14,828 nt of DNA, from the NCBI GenBank assembly GCA_018895125.1, contig JAHIOR010000072.1, positions 1 through 14,828 of the forward strand, given 5' to 3'. The first letter of the stretch is position 1; each line of letters begins with the position of its first letter. This DNA is from Patescibacteria group bacterium. GTDB lineage: Bacteria > Patescibacteriota > Minisyncoccia > Minisyncoccales > GWA2-46-15. The notes beneath the pieces are model-generated. The model did no database searches, was not told where the DNA came from, and saw only the letters and a program-made list of their open reading frames with translations. Both the position numbers and the translations under genes were made by a program. Below, piece by piece: positions 1-7,204 of this stretch.

Positions 1-585
1 CCTTCTTATGTTTTCAAAAGATAATTGGTAGACTAAGAACATAGCGCTCAAGACAAAAGATTTTTCGGCTGAAAGGAGAGACATTAAAAAAGCGGCCAAA
101 GAAAAGTAATAATATTTTTTATTCTCGCGGCTTAAAATATAGAATAAAAAAGAAAGCAGGAAAAAGGCGCTATACTGGGCGTAGCCGCCTCCGGAGATCC
201 AGGCTATGCTTTCAACAACAACAGGATGGACGGCATAAAGGGTAGAAACCGCCAACGCCTCTTCTTTGTTCCTTAAAAGGTTGACAATGAGATATATTGA
301 GCTAACCGCAAGAATATGCCAGCCGATATTTAAAAACCTGAAAAAGAAAGGGTTTTTGCCAAAGAAAAGATTGATTATGAAATAGGGCAGGGCTCTGAGA
401 AAAAGAGCTGGCTGGCTGAAGATTTCAGAAGTGTTATTGAAATCAGTTATTAAAATCGATTTATCGTCAGAAACAAATTCATTGTTCAAAGCATTGGCAT
501 AAACGACCAGAACCAAAAAACACAAAAATATCAGCTGTTTTTTGTTTTGACTGACAATTTTTATCAAAGACTTTTGTTCTGGCAT
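1..585 (-). CDS. TMTC-like GT-C membrane glycosyltransferase, N-terminal part (runs off left edge)
   Basis: I translated this reading frame by hand: 195 codons from an ATG at 585, open to base 1, so the C-terminus lies outside the window. A short basic N-terminus is followed by a membrane segment at about residues 17-33. The first periplasmic loop contains FVSDD (residues 37-41), the acidic pair typical of GT-C enzymes. Further hydrophobic segments lie at about 60-75, 85-104, 137-152 and 158-186. The stretch VHPVVVESIAWISGG (119-133) resembles the conserved His-Pro...Glu...Ala-Trp loop of TMTC/PMT-like proteins, which use lipid-phosphate sugars on the outer face of the membrane. The ATG lies 6 nt after the stop of the preceding gene, so it is the last operon member visible. 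No Shine-Dalgarno is seen. The missing half may carry TPR repeats, as in many relatives, but this cannot be seen. The family call is moderately sure and the sugar is unknown. Confidence 0.72.
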   Translation of the reverse strand, partial: MPEQKSLIKIVSQNKKQLIFLCFLVLVVYANALNNEFVSDDKSILITDFNNTSEIFSQPALFLRALPYFIINLFFGKNPFFFRFLNIGWHILAVSSIYLIVNLLRNKEEALAVSTLYAVHPVVVESIAWISGGGYAQYSAFFLLSFLFYILSRENKKYYYFSLAAFLMSLLSAEKSFVLSAMFLVYQLSFENIRR

Positions 586-591
586 TTACAG

Positions 592-3282
592 TTAGTTATG
601 GTTTTTGGAAAAAAGAGATTTGCCCAAAAAGTAGTAAAGGCCGGTTAGAACGAAGGAGCCAAGAAAGGCGTTCAAAAGGTACTGATAATATTTTTCCTGG
701 GGCTCGTAAACTATTTCCAGCTTCAGGTTTCCAGTCGCATCTATGAAAAAAGAGTTTATGCTCGCGTAAGATTGAACGGAATAACTTTCCCCAAGCTTTT
801 CAGAGTTTTTGAAGATTTTAACCTTCCAAAATGGATTATAACTTTCAGCAAAGTTTAAGGCAAAGGGTTTGTCGCTAAAAACACTGATTTGCCATTTAGA
901 AGGATTGATTCTTTTAATTTCCCCAATAGTCGGTTTGCTGTTCGGGAAGCTGTCGGCCGGGCCTATTTCGGTAAGGTTTGATTTGAAGAAATTGAGGTTC
1001 TTTTCAAATTCTTGTTTCGGGATCAGGGCAATTAAACTGACAAAATTGATTCCTTCGAGATTTGAAAGAACAATCTCGCCCTCAATTTTTTGTTTGATTT
1101 CTAATTCGTTTTTAAAGTAAAAATAGCGGCTTTGACCGTCTTGGCCGGTAGACCAGAATTCGCGGGTAAAATTAGGAAAGGAAATTCTGAAACCGGCTTG
1201 GCCATTTTGTTGCAGGTAGCGGATGAGGATCACATATTCATTATTTTCGATTGAAACGGGCAAAGAGATTTTTGAGTATTGCCGAGGGCCGAGGAAAAAC
1301 AGGCAGTTTTGGAACCAGAAAGAATTGGCAAAATCAGCCGGCTGTTCCTGGCTAAAAAAGTCGTGATAGGTTCCGTGGTGGGTGTCGCTCAGGCAGGCGG
1401 CATAATTCTGGTATTTAAAGTATTCTTTTGAAAAAATGACCTTGGCCTTAGAATCTTTGTCTGACAAGGTTTTCCCGATAACAAGGTTGTAAAACTTTTC
1501 TTCGTTGTCTTTGGAGTTTTCTATTCCGAAAATCTTATCAACTTTTTCAAAAGCTAAGGCTTTTAACTCGGTGTCGGCGACAAAAGCGACTGTTTTGCCA
1601 GAGTCTGCTTTGTCGTAGAAATCCCCGAGGCACTTTAAGCCGTAATCGCAGAAAAAGGCGTTTTCTTGGGAAGCAGCCCATATCCTGGTTTTATAGCTTG
1701 AGTTTTCAAAAACAGATAAATAATCTTTTTGCCAGACGAGTTTGAAATCTTCCGAAGACGATAAATTATTAATAATACGTTTTGTGCCCGGTAGGTATCC
1801 GGGAACGTCGTTATGAACGACAACGTATTTTACTCCCAGGATATTGAGCAGATTTGAAACGTTTTGGTTCTCTTGGATTTGAGACTTCCAGATTCCAGAT
1901 AAAAGCCAGGTGTAAAAATGGGTTAATTGGTTGGTATAGTGCCAGTAGCCTGGCTTTGAAGAAATGCTTTCCGGGAAACCCTGCATTGTTTCCTTGTTAT
2001 TAACCCAAAAGGGGCTGGAATTCTGGCCAAACCATCCCATTTCCGGCGCCCAGACGACTTTAAAATCGCTTTTGTCCTGTTCGAGAAACTTATTAACTTC
2101 CAGATAGGGGATAATGTCAGCGGCTTTGACGAAAACCAGACTCTGGTTGAAAAGATATACCGAAAAAGAAAAATAGCTGAAAACAACGATAGCAAGCAGA
2201 ACAAGCTCTTTTTTGCCGTTGAACTTGACTAAACAAATAGGGATTAGAAAAGCAGCCAGATATTGGGCAATTCTCCAAGATCGGAAAAGCTGGCCGTAAG
2301 CAAGGTTTAGAGTAATATAATTTAAGAAAAATCGGTTTAGAAACAGAAAATAAAATGCTCCTAAAAAGAGAATCAGATAAAGTAATTTTTCTTTTTTTCG
2401 GGCCATTTGGCAAAGCCCGGCCAGCATCAAGAAGAAAACAGGGAATAGAAAAAAGCTGGTGGCAAAATCTGGTTTCATCGCCGGCTGAGGGTGAAAAAGA
2501 AATTTTAAAGGGCTGAAAAATCTTGTTAAAACTGATTCTTGGACCGGCACAGAAATCTGGGTAGAATTAGCCATGACAATATCTTGGGCGTATTTTGTCG
2601 GGAGGAACAAAATCAGGCTGGCGCCAATGGCCAAGAGCAGGAAAACAGAAATTCTTAAAAGACTTTTCTTGTTTTTTTCTATTACGAAAAAATACGCGAT
2701 TTGGGATATAGCCAATGTTAAAAAAGCGATAAAGCCTCGATATTCAGTCAATATCAGATTTAAAGCAAGAACCGAAAACAGGATAAAATACGGGATTGAG
2801 ATTTTCCGGCTCTCGAAAACCTTGAGCAGAAGCCACAAAAGAAGTGGGATAATGGCCGCGGCTATGCGCAGGTTAAAACCCTCGTAATTCAAAGGAATAT
2901 AGCTTGCGTATAGCAATCCGAGCAGTAGAGCGACGATTGAAGACAGGGAAGGGACTAGTTTTTTGACATAGATGGAGAAAAACAAGGCCGAAGCCGAGAA
3001 AACCAGGTAAACATAAATAAGCCAGGAAGCGTAAGGATTGGCAGTGGCAGTTAGAAGCAATTTCAATGGCCAGTAATAAACCAGGTTAAGCAGATGGGGA
3101 GAAGACGGTTCGCCGGTCATTTCTTTCCAGAGGTAAAAAGGAGAGTTTTGCTCGTCAAGGAGATTGAAATAATGGTTGGAATAGCCCCAGCCAAGCCAGA
3201 TTTCTCCCTGGAAAAAGTTAAGAATCGGACTTGCCAAGAATAGGATCAAAAGGCCGAAAATAATGTATTTTAGTTTTGACAT
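592..3282 (-). CDS. Large polytopic membrane protein with extracytoplasmic C-domain, probable GT-C glycosyltransferase
   Basis: The protein has 896 residues. The first 385 or so are strongly hydrophobic, with about ten membrane segments: near 5-21, 85-104, 112-130, 138-155, 163-180, 183-201, 208-227, 273-292, 300-317 and 335-378. Residues from about 385 to 865 form a soluble region. It includes LGVKYVVVHNDVPGY (482-496) and, near the end, SYNPFWKVKI (814-823), both reminiscent of large YfhO- or AftD-like membrane proteins of CPR bacteria. One last membrane helix lies at about 868-889, followed by a short basic tail. Acidic residues in the first loop (Asp43, Glu44, Glu54) could be catalytic, but I cannot assign the base. 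It starts inside the end of the upstream GT4 gene (13-nt overlap), which suggests coupled translation. The role is inferred: transfer of a sugar from a lipid donor outside the membrane. It could instead be a glycan-handling membrane protein without transferase activity. Confidence 0.78.
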   Translation of the reverse strand: MSKLKYIIFGLLILFLASPILNFFQGEIWLGWGYSNHYFNLLDEQNSPFYLWKEMTGEPSSPHLLNLVYYWPLKLLLTATANPYASWLIYVYLVFSASALFFSIYVKKLVPSLSSIVALLLGLLYASYIPLNYEGFNLRIAAAIIPLLLWLLLKVFESRKISIPYFILFSVLALNLILTEYRGFIAFLTLAISQIAYFFVIEKNKKSLLRISVFLLLAIGASLILFLPTKYAQDIVMANSTQISVPVQESVLTRFFSPLKFLFHPQPAMKPDFATSFFLFPVFFLMLAGLCQMARKKEKLLYLILFLGAFYFLFLNRFFLNYITLNLAYGQLFRSWRIAQYLAAFLIPICLVKFNGKKELVLLAIVVFSYFSFSVYLFNQSLVFVKAADIIPYLEVNKFLEQDKSDFKVVWAPEMGWFGQNSSPFWVNNKETMQGFPESISSKPGYWHYTNQLTHFYTWLLSGIWKSQIQENQNVSNLLNILGVKYVVVHNDVPGYLPGTKRIINNLSSSEDFKLVWQKDYLSVFENSSYKTRIWAASQENAFFCDYGLKCLGDFYDKADSGKTVAFVADTELKALAFEKVDKIFGIENSKDNEEKFYNLVIGKTLSDKDSKAKVIFSKEYFKYQNYAACLSDTHHGTYHDFFSQEQPADFANSFWFQNCLFFLGPRQYSKISLPVSIENNEYVILIRYLQQNGQAGFRISFPNFTREFWSTGQDGQSRYFYFKNELEIKQKIEGEIVLSNLEGINFVSLIALIPKQEFEKNLNFFKSNLTEIGPADSFPNSKPTIGEIKRINPSKWQISVFSDKPFALNFAESYNPFWKVKIFKNSEKLGESYSVQSYASINSFFIDATGNLKLEIVYEPQEKYYQYLLNAFLGSFVLTGLYYFLGKSLFSKNHN

Positions 3283-4520
3283 TGCGTTCCAATGATATTT
3301 TTAAACAAGCGTTCAAGCTCGCAAGCGATTTTGTCATAAGTGAAATTCTCCCTGACGAAAATCCTGCCCTGGTTTGTCAAAGAAAAATATAGGTTACGAT
3401 CTTTGAGCAACTTAATGGCTGAGGCGATTTGCTCCGGGGATTTTTCATCAACAATAATAGCGTTTTCTTTGTCCTTAAAAACTTCTGAACAGCCAACGCC
3501 TTTGGAAATAACAATCGGTTTTCCGGAAATCAGGGCCTCAAACGGCGCCAGTCCCCAAGTTTGTTCCGTGCTGACAAAAAGGAAAATATCACAATATTGG
3601 TAGTAGCCGATTACTTCTTTAGCGGTCTTAAAAGACTCATCTAAAATAACATAGGATTCAAGATTTAATTTGTAGATCAAATCCTTAAGATGGGAAAAGT
3701 AAGCCGGGTCAAAATCCTGGCTGCCTGAAATAATAAATTTAAAGTTTTTAAAACCGTTCTTAATCAAAAGATCCATGGCTAAAAGAATGTCTTCGTATCT
3801 CCGGTGGGGCAGGAAATGACCAAGGGAAAAAAGTATTGTTTCATTTGCTTTTTCAAAGCCGAATTCATCTTTTAGTTTCCGGACGATTAATTCTTTTTGG
3901 TCTTTTTCGTAAACTGCCGAGTTGACGCCGGCAAGGGGCATTGTTTCAGATTCAATTTTGTAGAACTTATCAAGATCCCTTTTCATTTTACTGGTCGGGA
4001 CGATCACTTTGTCTATTTCCCTGATTTTTCTTGAATCAAACAGATTATGGATTTTCAGCAGATATTTGAACCATTGATATCGATTTATGAGCAAACCCGG
4101 CTTTTTTTCGTCGATGAGAGAAATCGGGTCAAAAACGCTCCAGCAAACAGGAGTTTTATGCCTTTTTTTGTAAGCTAGCGCCGGGATATAGGCGCAGGCT
4201 TCTGAGGCAAAAACAAGGTCGTATTTCTTATTTTCCATTAATCCGTACAAAATCAAGGCTTTAAAATAATAGTCAATGGCTAATCTCAAGCGGTTGGCAA
4301 GGCTTTGGTTGTTTAATCGCGACCCTTTTTCGTTTATCAGTTTTACATAGTTTATATTCAGAGATTCAGCCAGCTCGGGAAAGCATTTCTTGGGATCATA
4401 ATAATAGCAGTAAACGTCAATTTGACAGCCTTTTTTTTGCAAAGCGTTTGCCAAAGACAAAAAAACAGAGGCGCTGCCGCCGGCAACATTCAAAGAAAAA
4501 AATATCATTGCAATTTTCAT
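3270..4520 (-). CDS. Glycosyltransferase family 4 (GT-B fold)
   Basis: Predicted retaining glycosyltransferase of 416 residues, acting on the cytoplasmic face with a nucleotide-sugar donor. The N-terminal Rossmann half starts MKIAMIFFSLNVAGGSA, the Gly-rich loop usual for GT4. The C-terminal half has FSLGHFLPHRRYEDILLA (231-248), where Arg and Lys normally contact the diphosphate, then WGLAPFEALISGKPIV (322-337). I start it at the ATG at 4520, 4 nt after the previous stop. The longer reading frame to 4571 would add 17 residues unlike the family and run into the preceding gene. The usual E-x7-E motif reads Q320-x7-E328 here, with a Glu one residue earlier at 319, so the first Glu is shifted or replaced. 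The donor and acceptor cannot be told from sequence. Confidence 0.9.
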   Translation of the reverse strand: MKIAMIFFSLNVAGGSASVFLSLANALQKKGCQIDVYCYYYDPKKCFPELAESLNINYVKLINEKGSRLNNQSLANRLRLAIDYYFKALILYGLMENKKYDLVFASEACAYIPALAYKKRHKTPVCWSVFDPISLIDEKKPGLLINRYQWFKYLLKIHNLFDSRKIREIDKVIVPTSKMKRDLDKFYKIESETMPLAGVNSAVYEKDQKELIVRKLKDEFGFEKANETILFSLGHFLPHRRYEDILLAMDLLIKNGFKNFKFIISGSQDFDPAYFSHLKDLIYKLNLESYVILDESFKTAKEVIGYYQYCDIFLFVSTEQTWGLAPFEALISGKPIVISKGVGCSEVFKDKENAIIVDEKSPEQIASAIKLLKDRNLYFSLTNQGRIFVRENFTYDKIACELERLFKNIIGTQCQN

Positions 4521-4524
4521 AGTT

Positions 4525-5460
4525 TTAGCTTTTTTGCGCCAAAATATAATGGGCGGTACCCTTGCCCCCAAAAAGAGTTAAAAGCCGGGCAGGCAGGCAG
4601 AAAATAACTGTTAACAAATCCAGCTCCGCTTTTTTAAACAGGTAGATCAGCTTCGTTAAATTTTTATTTTTGTTTTGCAAAGCAGTTTTTTGGGCAAGAC
4701 TTTTAGCGTTTTTAAAAGCTTTGATTCTAAGGTCTAGCCAGCTGTCAAACCAGACAGCCATATCTTTGGGATTTACTTTTTCGGTTTGATATTTTAAAAC
4801 CTGGTAGCCGGCTGTTTCCAAGGCATGGAAAAGGGCTTTTTTTGACCACCAAGTCAGATGGTGAGGGGGAAGGTCGCCGCCAATAGGCAAAAATTTGGGC
4901 TGGCAATAGCGGTTGGGCAGGCTAATGAAAACCAGTCCATTTTCTTTTAAATGCTTTTTGATTTGTTCAAGATATTGCCTGGGACCGGGCAAATGCTCTA
5001 AGACGTCAACTAGAGTAATAATATCAAACTTCTGGGAAAGGCATTGATCCAGGTTTTGCAAGTTGGCGCAGTAAACTGTTTGGCAGTTGTGGGTTTTGCG
5101 GGCGATTTTAACCAGGTCGGGATTTATATCTATTCCCCAGGCCTGAATGCCTGCTTTAGCGGCTTTTTTGACGAAAAGTCCTTGGGCGCAGCCAATATCT
5201 AAAAGACTGACTTTTTGTTTTTTGAAGCGTTGTTTGATTAATTTTAAACCCTGCTTATGCCCCCAAACAAGACCTCTTAAGCTGATGCCCTCTATACTCC
5301 AGTCTTGGTAAAGCTCTTGGTAATATTGCGTTGGCGTTTCCTTGAGGTCGCGGTAAAATTCAAGATCGCAATTCTGGCAATAACAGATTTCATATTGCCG
5401 AGACAGGTATTTTTTTATCTTGGTTTTGTCTGTGGTTTGGTTGCAGATTGGGCAAGTCAT
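4525..5460 (-). CDS. SAM-dependent methyltransferase with N-terminal zinc ribbon
   Basis: Predicted class I methyltransferase of 311 residues. The N-terminus carries a four-cysteine zinc-binding knuckle: Cys3, Cys6, Cys28 and Cys31. The Rossmann core follows: LLDIGCAQG (86-94) is the SAM-binding motif I, the acidic residue in GIDIN (109-113) would bind the ribose, and VDVLEHL (151-157) is the usual post-II signature. PPHHLTWW (198-205) matches a His-rich motif common in this Methyltransf_23-type group found in surface-sugar loci. The tail beyond 260 is basic and hydrophobic and may lie against the membrane. The ATG at 5460 follows the previous stop by 6 nt. Probable role: methylation of a sugar or nucleotide-sugar in the glycan made by this operon. 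Related zinc-ribbon enzymes act on deoxysugars such as TDP-sugars, but the acceptor is not shown here. Confidence 0.9.
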   Translation of the reverse strand: MTCPICNQTTDKTKIKKYLSRQYEICYCQNCDLEFYRDLKETPTQYYQELYQDWSIEGISLRGLVWGHKQGLKLIKQRFKKQKVSLLDIGCAQGLFVKKAAKAGIQAWGIDINPDLVKIARKTHNCQTVYCANLQNLDQCLSQKFDIITLVDVLEHLPGPRQYLEQIKKHLKENGLVFISLPNRYCQPKFLPIGGDLPPHHLTWWSKKALFHALETAGYQVLKYQTEKVNPKDMAVWFDSWLDLRIKAFKNAKSLAQKTALQNKNKNLTKLIYLFKKAELDLLTVIFCLPARLLTLFGGKGTAHYILAQKS

Positions 5461-5466
5461 ATCTAT

Positions 5467-6156
5467 TTAGCCGATTATTCCTAACACGATGGCATTTCCG
5501 GCGCGGTAGGGTTGATTATATTTAACCAATGATGCGTCTTGGCATTCTACCTCTTGCCATTTATTAAAAGGAGAAACTCTTTTCAGGCAAAAGCTTTTAG
5601 TCAATCCCAGACATTCTTGCCTGAACATTTTGTCCAATTCCTGGTTGTAGCCCAAGGGAAAAGTGATAACGATTTTCCCCTGCGGCGAGACAAGAGTTTT
5701 CAAATTTTCCAGCGCGGCTAGAGATTTTTGCGGCTGTTTGGGGTTCTCATCATCGCCTATATGCTCGATAGTCGAAACCGAGACAACCAAATCGTATTTT
5801 TTAAGGGAACTGAATTCGGCCGCGTCTTGGTTGATGACAGATTCTCCTTTTTCATATTTGTCTAAGACGTCATGACAAATTGGAAAATAGTGGGAAAAGA
5901 CATTGCCAACCTCAAGGATATTTTTCCCTCGATATTGATCAAGAATTCTTTTTACGATCGGGATTTCTACCGCCCTTTCATTGCGCCAAGTATGGTTATA
6001 TTTGTGATAAAAATATTCGTAAGTTTCGCCTTGAAAAACGAAAGCGTGAGGTTCAAAAGAGCGAAAGAGTTCAAAGTATTTAAACAGCAAACAGTCAAAG
6101 GGCGGGTGAAACGCCAAAGATTCAAATATTATTTCAAATAATTTCGGCTTGTTCAT
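5467..6156 (-). CDS. Second SAM-dependent methyltransferase-like protein
   Basis: The protein has 229 residues with a methyltransferase-like core. ILEVGNVFSHY (80-90) occupies the SAM-loop position, VINQDAAEF (107-115) the acidic strand, YDLVVSVSTIEHIGDD (121-136) the post-II region, and GKIVITFPLGYN (160-171) the later strand. It has no zinc ribbon and differs from the neighbouring methyltransferase, so the pair is not a recent duplication. The start at ATG 6156 is chosen over an upstream TTG at 6186: it lies 4 nt after the preceding stop and has a weak GAAAG just before it, whereas the TTG would overlap the upstream gene. The SAM loop GNVFSH lacks the usual GxGxG, so SAM binding is likely but not certain. 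A sugar or polyprenol-linked glycan is the likely acceptor given the context. Confidence 0.82.
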   Translation of the reverse strand: MNKPKLFEIIFESLAFHPPFDCLLFKYFELFRSFEPHAFVFQGETYEYFYHKYNHTWRNERAVEIPIVKRILDQYRGKNILEVGNVFSHYFPICHDVLDKYEKGESVINQDAAEFSSLKKYDLVVSVSTIEHIGDDENPKQPQKSLAALENLKTLVSPQGKIVITFPLGYNQELDKMFRQECLGLTKSFCLKRVSPFNKWQEVECQDASLVKYNQPYRAGNAIVLGIIG

Positions 6157-6160
6157 GCTT

Positions 6161-7204
6161 TCAAATTTTTTTATAGAATCTGGCAATTTTAAAAAGCAGC
6201 TTTTGCGGCAAGAGAGAAATCAGAACCGCGCCGTAAAAGCTCGGCGATAAAAATAATCCTTTTTTCTGACTGATTCCAAAGCAAACATACTCAATGATTT
6301 TTTTCAGCCTTTTTGAATATGGGGCTTGATAACGCATTCCCAAGCGCGCTAAGCCTCCATCAACTGCAAAAAGATATTTGATTAAGGAATCAAAACAGTA
6401 TTGCTTGAAATTGTAGCCGAATTCAATGTTTTGTTTTTCAACAAAATCAAAAAGCAGGTTTAAATAATTAAGGTATTCAGTCAGGAATTTGCCTTGTCGG
6501 CTAAGGCCGGAGCTGACGCCCGGGTTTTCATGAACCCGGTATTTTATAAGGGGTTGGTCAATCACAACTACCGGGTATTTCAGGCAGATTTTAGCCGCTA
6601 TCAACAAATCATGGGCAACCGGGACAAGAGGACAAGATCCTCCCATTTCAATGAAAACCTGTTTTTTAAACAGAGTTGAGGGAAAGCAGGTGTTAAACCG
6701 GTATTTGCTTTGAATTTTCTTTCCGTAAAGAGTGTAATTCGGAATAAACTCTTTTGGTTTTAAAACCAGATATTCCTTGCCGTTTAGCTGGAGTTTGGGA
6801 ACAGAAATGGTTTTTCCCGCGGAATTGATATTAATAGTTTGGGGGACAACCAGCCCAATTTCTTTGATTTGGCTTTCAAATACGGTTTTAGCAAGCGTTG
6901 CCAAGGCCTCGGGCAGCAAAACATCGTCATCAGATAAAAACATGATCCAATCTCCTTTGGCCAGACTAGCCCCTTTGTTTATTGAAGCAATATAGCCGAG
7001 ATGGTTTTCGTTTTCCAAATATCTGATTCTCGGGTCTTGGAAGGCTTTTATAATTTCAGAAGTATTGTCAGTGGAACCGTCGTTTAAAATTATCAGCTCA
7101 AAATCAGGATAGGTCTGTCCTAAAACCGAACTGATTGATTCTTTAAGGTAAGAAGCTCGGTTATAATAGGTAGGAATGCAAATTGAGATAAGAGGGTCTT
7201 TCAT
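6161..7204 (-). CDS. Glycosyltransferase family 2 (GT-A fold)
   Basis: Predicted GT2 enzyme of 347 residues. The family opening PLISICIPTYYNRASYL (4-20) is followed by SSVLGQTYPDFELIILNDGSTD, in which NDGSTD (41-46) is the nucleotide-binding motif. WIMFLSDDD (86-94) is the DxD-type metal-binding site. The C-terminal quarter is basic with a hydrophobic stretch (about residues 315-345) that may rest on the membrane surface. The ATG overlaps the stop of the upstream amidotransferase gene by one base (TAATG), a classical arrangement for coupled translation, and there is no Shine-Dalgarno. It ends in TGA at 6161, so TGA is a stop in this organism. It probably adds one sugar to the growing lipid-linked glycan. 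The sugar and linkage cannot be predicted. Confidence 0.93.
   Translation of the reverse strand: MKDPLISICIPTYYNRASYLKESISSVLGQTYPDFELIILNDGSTDNTSEIIKAFQDPRIRYLENENHLGYIASINKGASLAKGDWIMFLSDDDVLLPEALATLAKTVFESQIKEIGLVVPQTININSAGKTISVPKLQLNGKEYLVLKPKEFIPNYTLYGKKIQSKYRFNTCFPSTLFKKQVFIEMGGSCPLVPVAHDLLIAAKICLKYPVVVIDQPLIKYRVHENPGVSSGLSRQGKFLTEYLNYLNLLFDFVEKQNIEFGYNFKQYCFDSLIKYLFAVDGGLARLGMRYQAPYSKRLKKIIEYVCFGISQKKGLFLSPSFYGAVLISLLPQKLLFKIARFYKKI

Noticed and set aside
4521..4571. 17-residue N-terminal extension of the GT4
   Set aside because: It runs into the end of the methyltransferase gene, while the ATG at 4520 gives the normal family opening.
6161..6163. TGA read as glycine (Gracilibacteria-type code)
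   Set aside because: TGA ends the GT2 here and the Cys-rich gene at 12053 at natural family ends, just before the next gene starts or a hairpin.
6157..6186. TTG start for the second methyltransferase
   Set aside because: It would overlap the upstream GT2; the ATG at 6156 lies 4 nt after that gene's stop.
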